A stretch of DNA of 64,000 nt from Cohnella endophytica (GCF_003628305.1 NZ_RBZM01000006.1:372001-436000); one strand, 5' to 3'; counted from the first letter of the stretch, positions 34,071 to 41,478 are shown. Program-made: numbers and translations. The notes: a model not told the origin generated them from the sequence alone.

Positions 34071-34274
34071 CTGGAGAAGATAAAGGCATTTTTTAAGAGA
34101 GATTCTGATATTTTAAGGGATACAATTGTGCTTCTTTTTGGTTCAACTTTAGGCATTTATAAACTCATTTGGGACCACCGTGTACCATCCATAATTCTTG
34201 GCTTGTTTTTAATTCCTGGTTCTATCTTCTTATTCATAAACATTATAAAAGAACTTAAACGACTAAATAAGTGA
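34071..34274 (+). CDS. Two-span membrane protein, 67 aa, probable CTG start
   Basis: Reads (M)EKIKAFFKRDSDILRDTIVL, then LFGSTLGIYKLIWDHRVP and IILGLFLIPGSIFLFINIIKELKR, giving two hydrophobic helices and basic ends. No ATG, GTG or TTG is in frame between the upstream stop and residue 15. CTG at 34071 has AGGGGA seven bases upstream, so CTG initiation is the best explanation, unless the gene has lost its start. Confidence 0.5.
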   Translation: MEKIKAFFKRDSDILRDTIVLLFGSTLGIYKLIWDHRVPSIILGLFLIPGSIFLFINIIKELKRLNK

Positions 34275-34350
34275 TTATTGAACGGCATTGTTTAAACAAT
34301 CTAGGGCATTTCCTGTACGATGCCAGCTTATAGGATAGGGTAACGATAAC

Positions 34351-34806
34351 ATGAAAAATAGTACAATGAATAAAGCAATGTCCATCCTATCGATCGTTCT
34401 CGTGGTGGTCGGCTGGTTTTGTTGGATGTCTTATAATGCTTCAAAGGACCAGCTCATGGAGAGCAAAATGAAAAAAGCGATAAGCAACGCCGTGAACGCT
34501 ATGCAATATAATGTTGAGCGTACCAAGATGAACCAATCGTCGAACAGTTTGCCCTATTATTTTGCTCGGATAGACAAGAATGAGGATCAAGTCGAAAAAG
34601 AAGCCCTTTACCAATTAAATACGGACTCTTCCGTTCTTTCTTTCAAATTCGTTCATTTCTCGATCAACTGGTTATCGTCCTACAACATACATGTAACCGC
34701 CACTTATCCAGGAGCATTGGGTATAAGAAGAAAATTAGATCTCAATTTTACTCAGAAAGTGATCGCATTTAAGAATAAGACGGGTCCAGACAAGTTCAGC
34801 TCTTAG
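34351..34806 (+). CDS. Uncharacterised membrane-anchored protein
   Basis: 151 aa. One N-terminal membrane segment (AMSILSIVLVVVGWFCWM, residues 9-26), then an outside domain with helix (SKMKKAISNAVNAMQYNV) followed by strands. No conserved motif recognised. It is one of the few array genes without a repeat at its end: the next gene begins 40 bases later, so the two may be cotranscribed. Confidence 0.6.
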   Translation: MKNSTMNKAMSILSIVLVVVGWFCWMSYNASKDQLMESKMKKAISNAVNAMQYNVERTKMNQSSNSLPYYFARIDKNEDQVEKEALYQLNTDSSVLSFKFVHFSINWLSSYNIHVTATYPGALGIRRKLDLNFTQKVIAFKNKTGPDKFSS

Positions 34807-34846
34807 TAATAAGAACTCGGTTGGAGGTTTGAGGGGAGATAAACTT

Positions 34847-35296
34847 ATGGATTGTTGTACTACATCAGCTAATAGTGCCGTAACTGCAACAACAGAGTGT
34901 CCTTCCTGCGGTGAGAAGGGCAAGAACGTGCAACTCATAACGCTGAAATCCCTTCTTAAAGCATCGGCGTTAGAAGCCATTGAGCCAGAGAACTCTTTCG
35001 TTTTTTGTTCTAACCCTGAATGTTCTGTCGTCTACTTTAGCGGCAACCATTTGCAAACATTTGTGGAGAACGACCTAAAGGTGCCAGTGTTCCAAAAAAA
35101 CCAGGGCACAGATGTGCCTGTGTGTTACTGCTTTGACTGGACGAGAGAGCGGCTTATCAAAGCCGTCGATACCGACAAAAAACCAGCTGACCAAATCAAA
35201 GCTCATGTTCAAGCGGGGCGATGTGGGTGCGAGGTAAACAATCCTCAAGGGGCTTGTTGCTTAGGCAATGTAAACTCTTTTGTACGAGGTCTCTAA
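34847..35296 (+). CDS. Putative iron-sulfur cluster-binding metallochaperone
   Basis: 149 aa from the ATG at 34847 (GAGGGGAG eight bases upstream). Cysteines sit in MDCC, CPSCGEKG, CSNPEC, VCYCFDW, and RCGCEVNNPQGACCLGN. This matches the N-terminal 2Fe-2S and zinc module of the CopZ-type chaperone seen in Archaeoglobus, here without the HMA copper domain. Probably binds an Fe-S cluster and another metal in the cytoplasm. Confidence 0.78.
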   Translation: MDCCTTSANSAVTATTECPSCGEKGKNVQLITLKSLLKASALEAIEPENSFVFCSNPECSVVYFSGNHLQTFVENDLKVPVFQKNQGTDVPVCYCFDWTRERLIKAVDTDKKPADQIKAHVQAGRCGCEVNNPQGACCLGNVNSFVRGL

Positions 35297-35319
35297 AAGG
35301 TGTACGCATGAGCGTGTGT

Positions 35320-35412
35320 TTCAACTAACTGGGAACGATAGATAAGGGGCTTGCTTCGATGCAGCTCCTTTTTTGTTTATTGAAGTAACGGGCAGGATAG
35401 TGGAATAAGGAC
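35320..35412 (+). repeat. Array repeat 23: complete
   Basis: Left half CAACTAACTGGGAACGATAG; hairpin 35344-35370, whose core is identical to the solo hairpin at 9020-9046; right half GAAGTAACGGGCAGGATAGTGG. Confidence 0.87.
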
Positions 35413-35488
35413 GTGTATGCAGGTAACTATAACCTGTAGATTAAATAAGAAGGAATAATGTTTAAATATTGACCTGGGGGCAACTTAA

Positions 35489-36001
35489 TTGGAAAATCCC
35501 GTTATGTTTTATAAACATCGCAAGTGGAAAATAATCATGGGTGAAGTTTTCTATTTTGGTTTTATCATGTTATGGTTGATAATTATTATTCAAGGTATAG
35601 TTGAAAAAGATTGGCGTTATTGTGCTCTTGGAGTTGTTATTGTATTTTCGACTATATTGTATTTCCGTAAATCTCGGCAAGAAGTTAAAGGCTACATAGC
35701 CGTTTATTCAAATAAAATTGTAGAAAAGAAGAAACAAAGTAATGAAGTTTTTTTCAAGGACGTAATTGAAGTTAGATATTTTAAAAAATTAAAAAGGATT
35801 AAGGGCAGTATAGTCTGGTATATGGATTGTTTGCAATTTTATGTAAAGGACCAGGAGGTTCCAATACTTATTAATCCTCATTTTATAGGAACAGTAGTAC
35901 CCTATGAAATGACTGAAGAAACAACGGCTATTTTGGATTATATTAGGGCTAATTTTCCTTTTATTAAATTTACAAAAGAAGAATGGAAGGGACCTTATTA
36001 A
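35489..36001 (+). CDS. Uncharacterised membrane protein
   Basis: 170 aa, TTG start with GGGGGC nine bases upstream. Two membrane segments (about residues 18-36 and 44-60), then a soluble domain (GYIAVYSNKIVEKKKQ, FFKDVIEVRYFKKL, QEVPILINPHFIG) suggestive of a PH-like fold. AT-rich. No family name assigned. Confidence 0.62.
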   Translation: MENPVMFYKHRKWKIIMGEVFYFGFIMLWLIIIIQGIVEKDWRYCALGVVIVFSTILYFRKSRQEVKGYIAVYSNKIVEKKKQSNEVFFKDVIEVRYFKKLKRIKGSIVWYMDCLQFYVKDQEVPILINPHFIGTVVPYEMTEETTAILDYIRANFPFIKFTKEEWKGPY

Positions 36002-36018
36002 AAACGATTTATTGTTAA

Positions 36019-36116
36019 ACTAAACTAACGAGGAACTATTGTTGAATATACATCGAAGACAAGGCTGCCGGTATGGATCGGCGGCCTCGTTGCGCTAACG
36101 GGCAGTTTAGTAAGTG
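36019..36116 (+). repeat. Array repeat 24: complete
   Basis: Left half AAACTAACGAGGAACTATTGTTG followed by ATATACATCGAAGAC shared with repeats 1 and 2; hairpin GGCTGCCG / CGGCGGCC (36063-36086); right half GCGCTAACGGGCAGTTTAG. Confidence 0.87.
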
Positions 36117-36171
36117 AGATGCAGTGTTATAATGAAAATGTAAAGATTAACAAAAAGGGACGGATTAGAGC

Positions 36172-36675
36172 ATGGATTTAGATTTATTACGAGAAGCAAT
36201 TCAAGGCAACAAAATGGATGCTGCTTATAGCATGTTAGAGGAAATTGGCGTGCTTAAACTCGAAGAAGCTATACCCCTACTTATCGAATATTTAAAAAGC
36301 ACTGAGAACAACAGTTTGAGAAATTCTATTGCACTTGCTTTAAGTGACATTGGAAGCGAGCAAGCCGTTGAGCCGCTGATTGAATTGATAAATCACCCAA
36401 AAACATTGGGAGATAGAGGTTCATTGTTATGTGCACTGAGACCATTTGATTGTTCTCCACATTTAGAAACTTTGGTTTATCATTTGATAACAGGAAATTT
36501 TGAGGTCCAATTTTATGCTAATGAACTTATTATGGAAAACATTAAGTCAGGCGTAACAGATGATGTGTTGTTGAAATGTATCCTAAAAGTAAAGGATAGA
36601 ATAAACGAAATTGAACGCCAACACGAAATAATTTCAGATATATTTGAAAGGCTATTTTCCCTCAAGAGGATTTAA
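36172..36675 (+). CDS. HEAT-repeat protein
   Basis: 167 aa. Tandem helical repeats: EEAIPLLIEYLKSTENNSLRNSIALALSDIG, then SEQAVEPLIELINHPK and SPHLETLVYHLITGNFEVQFYANELI. Likely a cytoplasmic scaffold or immunity-like adaptor; the repeats give no enzymatic clue. AT-rich, ATG start with a weak site (GGGACGG). Confidence 0.8.
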   Translation: MDLDLLREAIQGNKMDAAYSMLEEIGVLKLEEAIPLLIEYLKSTENNSLRNSIALALSDIGSEQAVEPLIELINHPKTLGDRGSLLCALRPFDCSPHLETLVYHLITGNFEVQFYANELIMENIKSGVTDDVLLKCILKVKDRINEIERQHEIISDIFERLFSLKRI

Positions 36676-36690
36676 CAACTAACTTCTTAT

Positions 36691-36718
36691 TCGACTAACG
36701 GGCACGATAGTTCAATGG
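36691..36718 (+). repeat. Array repeat 25: half copy
   Basis: CGACTAACGGGCACGATAGTTCAA, combining right-type CGGGC with left-type ACGATAGTTCAA. No hairpin. Confidence 0.7.
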
Positions 36719-36790
36719 AAAAATATTACCGATACAACGACTGCATGTCGGTCCAATTTGAGATATGGAGCAAGCGGGGGGCCAGAGAGG

Positions 36791-37267
36791 ATGTGTCCAG
36801 AAATTCTCATAAGTTATTCCGATAATGGAACTGGGCATGAGGACTTAATTTTGGAAATCAACCAACTAAATCTTCGTGTTGTTGCTGACACGTATTACTT
36901 TAGGATTATTAATGATTTTGAACCAAATACAGATGATGATTCAAGAATAAAACATGCTGTGGCAGCATTGCTTGGATATTGGATGAAAAAACTCGCTGCA
37001 TTGAACTTTTCGGAATATTGTTATTTGCCATTTGATTTCTCTGATCAATATACGGGTTGCATGAAGGTAGTTAATGTTCAGAAGAATGCCTTTCGAATAT
37101 CTTACGGTTATTCTTTGTTGGTTGAGGGATGGAACGTTGACCCATTAGACCCTGATGATTACACCGAACGAGTAGCCGATTTTCAAGCAACCACCGAAGA
37201 AATTGATATTCAATCAAATGCATTTGTGGGAATGATCACTACCATATACGAACAGCTAATTTGTTAA
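36791..37267 (+). CDS. Uncharacterised soluble protein
   Basis: 158 aa from the ATG at 36791 (GGGGGG eleven bases upstream, AGAGG closer). Acidic, no signal peptide. Motifs readable: ILISYSDNGTGHEDLILEINQL, YYFRIINDFEPNTDDDSRIK, LPFDFSDQYTGCMKV. No family recognised. Its TAA stop is immediately followed by the repeat half GCTAACAGGG. Confidence 0.62.
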   Translation: MCPEILISYSDNGTGHEDLILEINQLNLRVVADTYYFRIINDFEPNTDDDSRIKHAVAALLGYWMKKLAALNFSEYCYLPFDFSDQYTGCMKVVNVQKNAFRISYGYSLLVEGWNVDPLDPDDYTERVADFQATTEEIDIQSNAFVGMITTIYEQLIC

Positions 37268-37366
37268 GCTAACAGGGAACGTTAGTTCAGCGATCCTAGG
37301 GAGCAGTTTGCTGCCGCCCCAGTTGCTCCTCCTGTTATTAAACTATAGGGCAGGATACATTCCATA
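37266..37366 (+). repeat. Array repeat 26: complete
   Basis: Left half AAGCTAACAGGGAACGTTAGTTC; hairpin GGAGCA / TGCTCC (37298-37333); right half AAACTATAGGGCAGGATAC. Confidence 0.82.
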
Positions 37367-37390
37367 AAGGAGTCCAAGAATTGAAAAGTA

Positions 37391-38224
37391 TTATTCTGGG
37401 CTGGGAAAGGCTTGAGGTTGGCTAACGATCTTTCTTGCCTTGATTACAAAAGTTACAGGAAGCATCTTTGCTTTTTTTGCAAAATCGCTGTTACCCATAA
37501 ATTCATCATCGGATTGCTCAATCATTTGCTCAATGACAAATCCCGCTTTTGCCAACGCATTCACATAGGTTGATAGTTTGCGGTCCGATAATGTTAGCGT
37601 ACTTTCGTCAAGAGATACCGAATACCAAGATTCATCGAAATAACATTTTTTAAAAACAAGCCTATCATTTTCTGCAACAACGCATTTGTGTATAGGGTGA
37701 GACCAACTGAAAATAAATACGCCGTCTTTTTTTAGGTAAGAAGCAATCCGACAAAAAGTACCGTCAAGGTCGGTTGTCCACCCTATGGCATAAATCGAAT
37801 AAACAAAGTCAAAATAATCTTCTGGTATGCCGCATTTTTCTTCCATGGGAGAACAGATTAATTTTGCTGAAAGACCGCACGCCGTCAAATGTTGCCTTGT
37901 CTTTTCGATTTGGTTTTCTGATAGATCCATACCCCATAATTCAGATGCTTTGCGTTCCCCCTGATACTGCAAAGATTGACCGCTTCCACAGCCTATCTCC
38001 AGCATCTTTTTTCCTGAAACGTCGCCAAAAAGTTGGCAATTTTCTTCTGAGACAAATGCTCCATAAAAAGGAAGTGATGTTGCTCCTAAAACATCATTTC
38101 CTTTTGTATCCCAAAATAAGCTGTTTGTTTTATGAACATCATTCTTATCCATGTCGACCGAGATGGCGACGCCAGCTTCGCCAGCGCCTATAATGTTTGT
38201 TCTATAAACAGAATTTTTGTCCAT
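37391..38224 (-). CDS. Class I SAM-dependent methyltransferase (paralogue 2)
   Basis: 277 aa, about 85% identical by eye to 18852-19592: KKMLEIGCGSGQSLQYQG, GMDLSENQIEKT, DFVYSIYAIGWTTDLDG, FSWSHPIHKC. It has a duplicated N-terminus: MDKNSVYRTN, 14 unrelated residues, then MDKNDVHKTN, which aligns with the start of paralogue 1. GAGGA lies upstream of the first ATG; the second start would be at 38152. The C-terminus extends 14 residues past the point where paralogue 1 is cut by a repeat. Confidence 0.85.
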   Translation of the reverse strand: MDKNSVYRTNIIGAGEAGVAISVDMDKNDVHKTNSLFWDTKGNDVLGATSLPFYGAFVSEENCQLFGDVSGKKMLEIGCGSGQSLQYQGERKASELWGMDLSENQIEKTRQHLTACGLSAKLICSPMEEKCGIPEDYFDFVYSIYAIGWTTDLDGTFCRIASYLKKDGVFIFSWSHPIHKCVVAENDRLVFKKCYFDESWYSVSLDESTLTLSDRKLSTYVNALAKAGFVIEQMIEQSDDEFMGNSDFAKKAKMLPVTFVIKARKIVSQPQAFPSPE

Positions 38225-38311
38225 GCAGACACCGTCCTCAAATAAAATAATATGAGCCTACACTATACCATTTTTTATGAACAAATCCACCTAATGTCAT
38301 CCATATAGCCT

Positions 38312-38342
38312 TTGCTCACCAAACGGACAGGATATTATCAAA
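38312..38342 (+). repeat. Array repeat 27: right half only
   Basis: GCTCACCAAACGGACAGGATATTATC, diverged. It occupies the same place relative to methyltransferase paralogue 2 as repeat 9 does to paralogue 1. Confidence 0.55.
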
Positions 38343-38414
38343 AGACTCTCGAATAATTAGACAAAAGTGGGAATTGCATGAGTTCGAATTATCTCGGATA
38401 AGGCGGATGAATTA

Positions 38415-38870
38415 ATGAACGAAGAACAAGTTTTTGAGCAATTCAGAATGTGGAGAAGCTGGACGATTGATTTGGTTGAGTCACTGGACGAGGCCCTGCT
38501 TGACGATATTCCTACTGGGTTCTCGAATAATATAAGGTGGAATATCGGACACATCTTGGTTGGATGGGATCATGCTGTTTTTACCAATATCCAGAAGGAT
38601 AGGCAATTATCTCTCCAATATCACACCATGTTTCCTAGAGGCAGTATGCCATCACTTTGGGTTGAAACTCCTCCCTCGCTAATTGAACTTCGAAATAGTT
38701 TATCTAAACAACAAGATGACATTGTAGATGCAACACGAGGACAACTAGACAGAAGATTAGTTGAACCGTTTCTCCATATGAACACCATTGGAGAGATAAT
38801 GCTATTTCAACTAAGCCATGAAGCATTACATGCGGGAGTCATAACAGGTATAAGGCGTTGTTTGGTATGA
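38415..38870 (+). CDS. DinB family protein (3)
   Basis: 151 aa: EQFRMWRSWTIDLVESLDEALLDDIPTGFSNNIRWNIGHILVGWDH and MLFQLSHEALHAGVITGIRR, with the three DinB His ligands plausible near residues 46, 136 and 140. Not closely similar to the other two DinB proteins here, so not a recent duplication. Confidence 0.87.
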   Translation: MNEEQVFEQFRMWRSWTIDLVESLDEALLDDIPTGFSNNIRWNIGHILVGWDHAVFTNIQKDRQLSLQYHTMFPRGSMPSLWVETPPSLIELRNSLSKQQDDIVDATRGQLDRRLVEPFLHMNTIGEIMLFQLSHEALHAGVITGIRRCLV

Positions 38871-38963
38871 AAACTGAAATGGAAGATCAAAACCATTAAT
38901 TTTTTGTTCGGCGAGAAAATTCAAATAGCAATGCAAAAGCTGTAACTTTAATGGGTTTTTCAT

Positions 38964-38996
38964 TACGCTAACTGGACACGATAGTATAGTTGAAAA
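38964..38996 (+). repeat. Array repeat 28: left half only
   Basis: ACGCTAACTGGACACGATAGTATAGTTGAA, 94 bases after the DinB stop. The last clear copy towards the right; a decayed AGCTGGACATTTCAGC occurs at 39508. Confidence 0.65.
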
Positions 38997-39074
38997 AGGA
39001 ACTTAAATTTAAATCTCGAATATCTAATGTAATCGGATAGCTAAAAATTTGATAACAGACAGGAGTTAGATACG

Positions 39075-39422
39075 ATGATAAAGGGTTTCGGAGGAATATT
39101 TTGGAGAACTAACAATCTTGAAGTTATAAAAAAATGGTACAGTGAAGTATTGAAGATTGAAATAGAAAATTGGAATGGGACCGTGATAAAACCCCAATTA
39201 GGAAATGAAACTATCTTTTCTTTCTTTACCGAGAATGACAGTTACTTTCCAATAGAACAACAAGTGATGTTAAATTTCCAAGTACATAATCTAAACGAGA
39301 CCATTAAGCATCTTGAACATATTGGTGTACCTCTAGCAAAGAAAGAGGAGATTGGCGAGTATGGAAAATTTATATGGATTGAAGATCCTGATGGTCGACT
39401 GATCGAGCTTTGGGAGAAATAA
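39075..39422 (+). CDS. VOC (glyoxalase/bleomycin resistance) family protein (1)
   Basis: 115 aa, one betaalphabetabetabeta pair set: GGIFWRTNNLEVIKKWYSEVLKI at the start, VMLNFQVHNLNETIKHLEHIGV, and the typical end GKFIWIEDPDGRLIELWE. The terminal Glu and central residues are potential metal ligands. Substrate unknown. ATG with ACAGGAG nine bases upstream. A standard terminator follows. Confidence 0.9.
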   Translation: MIKGFGGIFWRTNNLEVIKKWYSEVLKIEIENWNGTVIKPQLGNETIFSFFTENDSYFPIEQQVMLNFQVHNLNETIKHLEHIGVPLAKKEEIGEYGKFIWIEDPDGRLIELWEK

Positions 39423-39463
39423 CGAGTTGTAGGGTGCGTTATTGATACTTTTCCTCACAAAAG

Positions 39464-39486
39464 AACCCGGTCGTTAATACCGGGTT
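39464..39486 (+). terminator. Rho-independent terminator
   Basis: AACCCGGT / ACCGGGTT with a 7-base loop after the VOC gene. Confidence 0.75.
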
Positions 39487-39524
39487 TGGTAATGCTTTCG
39501 TACTATTAGCTGGACATTTCAGCT

Positions 39525-39632
39525 TTACTTCGAATTATTCAGCTTTTTAGGTCTTCCTTGATCGTTTGGGTCATTAGATCGTGACGGGCTATTCTTTGGG
39601 TTGTTTTTATCCGGTTTGGTTTTAGTACTCAT
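39525..39632 (-). CDS. Small hydrophilic peptide, 35 aa
   Basis: MSTKTKPDKNNPKNSPSRSN, then DPNDQGRPKKLNNSK. It has a strong AGGAGGTG site eight to nine bases upstream of ATG. Rich in Asn, Lys, Pro and Ser with no hydrophobic core, a composition like small acid-soluble or other sporulation peptides, but no family match is claimed. Confidence 0.5.
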   Translation of the reverse strand: MSTKTKPDKNNPKNSPSRSNDPNDQGRPKKLNNSK

Positions 39633-39748
39633 TCTATAGTTCACCTCCTGTGTTTTCCATAAAGAGTATTTCTCCAAACCGTAATCTTTATCAGATTAAC
39701 AATTATGGTGTTGGAAGCGACGATAAATGGGGGATGGGAGGTATTAAA

Positions 39749-39955
39749 ATGAATAAAGATGCGGATAAAAATGAACCAACTGTGGTAGAGCCCTTTAATG
39801 CTGCAACAGAGCATTTACAGCAAATTATTGGAGTACCAAACAAGTCTGTCGACTTAAAAAGCATGCCAAAACCAATTAGATGGTTTGGTTATTTCTTCGT
39901 AGGTTTTATCATCTGTGCTTTATTGACGTTGGTGCTCATTCAATTATTCTATTAG
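39749..39955 (+). CDS. Tail-anchored membrane protein, 68 aa
   Basis: ATG at 39749 with GGGAGG eight bases upstream. A charged N-terminal part (KNEPTVVEPFNAATEHLQQI) is followed by one C-terminal membrane helix (WFGYFFVGFIICALLTLVLI). No family recognised. Confidence 0.6.
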   Translation: MNKDADKNEPTVVEPFNAATEHLQQIIGVPNKSVDLKSMPKPIRWFGYFFVGFIICALLTLVLIQLFY

Positions 39956-40012
39956 TGGTCGCCAACTTTACTCCTGTTTGTTACGTAATTTGTATATAGG
40001 AGGTTGATACGC

Positions 40013-40222
40013 ATGTTCATGTTCAAATTGATCTCAATCCTTTTTATAATAATGGGAGCTGTTGGAGTGTTTTTTCCAAGAATATCTTGGTATATGGGTG
40101 TGGGTTGGCAATTCAAGAATGCTGAACCAAGCACGGCAGCCCTTATCTCGGCTCGAATAGGCGGCATCTTTGCTATTGCGGCAGGAATTTTCCTTCTTAC
40201 TTCTGGTATTCTGCCTGGTTGA
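40013..40222 (+). CDS. Small membrane protein (DUF6199-like)
   Basis: 69 aa from the ATG at 40013 (TAGGAGG nine bases upstream). Two membrane helices around VGWQFKNAEPSTAALISARIGGI. The W-x-x-x-NAEPS-A pattern is common in small Firmicutes membrane proteins annotated DUF6199. Confidence 0.7.
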   Translation: MFMFKLISILFIIMGAVGVFFPRISWYMGVGWQFKNAEPSTAALISARIGGIFAIAAGIFLLTSGILPG

Positions 40223-40274
40223 CTTGTCGAAAATACTTTTGTGTTCGACCAATACAATGCAAAGGAGATTTACT

Positions 40275-40688
40275 ATGACCAAAGAATTATGGCTCAATCT
40301 GCCGGTCAAAGACCTGAGCAAGTCAAAAGAGTTTTTCAGTAAAATCGGCTTCGCGCTTCATCCGCATCATATGAACAACAGTGAAATGGCCGGCCTAGTC
40401 ATAGGCGATAACAAGGTGATGGTGATGCTTTTTCCGGAGTCCGCTTTTAAAGGCTTTGCGGGAAATGAGATTGCTGACACAACCAAAGGAACCGAGGTGT
40501 TGTTTTCCATTGACGCGGCAAGTCCGGAAGAAGTAGATGAATTAGTACGCAAGGTTGTTAACGCGGGTGGCACTGTATATGGTGAGCCCGGTTACAAGAA
40601 TGGTTGGATGTACGGTGCCGGATTCGCCGATTTGGACGGGCATCGATGGAATGTATTGTATATGGATATGGACAAGATGCCGCATTAG
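40275..40688 (+). CDS. VOC family protein (2), YkcA/PhnB-like
   Basis: 137 aa from the ATG at 40275 (AAAGGAG upstream). MTKELWLNLPVKDLSKSKEFFSKIGF, VMVMLFPES, EEVDELVRKVVNAGGTVY, and GAGFADLDGHRWNVLYMDM. The DGHRWNVLYMD end is the signature of the glyoxalase-like extradiol/lactoylglutathione-lyase-related group. Substrate unknown. A terminator follows. Confidence 0.9.
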   Translation: MTKELWLNLPVKDLSKSKEFFSKIGFALHPHHMNNSEMAGLVIGDNKVMVMLFPESAFKGFAGNEIADTTKGTEVLFSIDAASPEEVDELVRKVVNAGGTVYGEPGYKNGWMYGAGFADLDGHRWNVLYMDMDKMPH

Positions 40689-40709
40689 TAAAAATGAAAC
40701 TGACTTAGA

Positions 40710-40728
40710 GACCGTCCAGTGGGCGGTC
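40710..40728 (+). terminator. Rho-independent terminator
   Basis: GACCGTCC / GGGCGGTC with a 3-base loop, then TTTTT. Confidence 0.75.
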
Positions 40729-40747
40729 TTTTTCACGGATAGTATCC

Positions 40748-40776
40748 TTGACACTTCGTTTTACTGGATATATGAT
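40748..40776 (+). promoter_or_regulatory. Promoter of the ArsR-rhodanese operon
   Basis: TTGACA, 17-base spacer, TATGAT; consensus-like. Confidence 0.7.
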
Positions 40777-40812
40777 CTATTCAATAAAACAATTGAATTG
40801 TTGAGGTGGAGC

Positions 40813-41478
40813 ATGAGCTTAGAGCGAAAATGGAAAGATCAAATTTATCAGGAGTTTGCTCGTATTGGAAAGTGCCTTTCTAGTCCTAAACGTCTGGAAT
40901 TGATGGATATACTCTCGCAAAGCCCTAAATCCGTCGATCAACTCGCTAAAATTACCTCGATGAGTGTTGCAAATGTATCTCAACATTTGCAAACCTTGCA
41001 TGAATCCAGATTAGTTCGTTTCACTAAGAAGGGTAATTTTGTGATTTATGAAATTTCCGATTTATCTATTGCTGATTTTATGGTGTCCTTACATCGTCTC
41101 AGTGAAAAACAATTAGTCGAGATTCAGCGCCTGAAGAATGAAATTTTACATCATCAAGTGAATATGGAACAAATAACGTTAGAAAAACTTGAGGAGCGAA
41201 TGGGCAAAGGCGAGGTTTTGTTGATAGACGTTAGACCGGAAGAGGAGTACGAAGCGGGCCATATTCCTGGCGCTATTTCCATCCCGATTGAAGAACTAGA
41301 AAAGCAGCTGGCATCTTTACCGGTAAATAAACAAATTGTGGCTTATTGCCGCGGTCCATATTGTCTTATGTCTGCGCATGCTGTTGAAATGTTGACGAGA
41401 AAAGGTATAAAAGCATTCCGTTTAGAAGAAGGCGTGCACGAATGGAGTCAAAGAGCGGAAAAAGCGGAGAGTTTCTAA
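40813..41478 (+). CDS. ArsR-type regulator fused to a rhodanese domain
   Basis: 221 aa from the ATG at 40813. N-terminal winged helix (IGKCLSSPKRLELMDILSQSPKSVDQLAKITSMSVANVSQHLQTLHESRLV, about residues 16-66) and a C-terminal rhodanese domain (VLLIDVRPEEEYEAGHIPGAISIP, then the active-site loop AYCRGPYCLMSAHAV with Cys near residue 178). Such fusions may sense sulfane sulfur or oxidants through the rhodanese cysteine. It heads an operon with an MFS transporter and a flavin oxidase. Confidence 0.9.
   Translation: MSLERKWKDQIYQEFARIGKCLSSPKRLELMDILSQSPKSVDQLAKITSMSVANVSQHLQTLHESRLVRFTKKGNFVIYEISDLSIADFMVSLHRLSEKQLVEIQRLKNEILHHQVNMEQITLEKLEERMGKGEVLLIDVRPEEEYEAGHIPGAISIPIEELEKQLASLPVNKQIVAYCRGPYCLMSAHAVEMLTRKGIKAFRLEEGVHEWSQRAEKAESF

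Noticed and set aside
14900..39000. The recurring CTAACGGG sequences as a CRISPR array
   Set aside because: Copies are 50 bases to several kilobases apart, the intervening DNA contains genes, and half-lengths are about 20 bases with variable ends; no cas genes are present.
14900..39000. A classical integron with attC sites
   Set aside because: The halves are direct, not inverted, repeats; the RYYYAAC/GTTRRRY pairing rule is not met consistently; no intI gene or attI site was found in the window.
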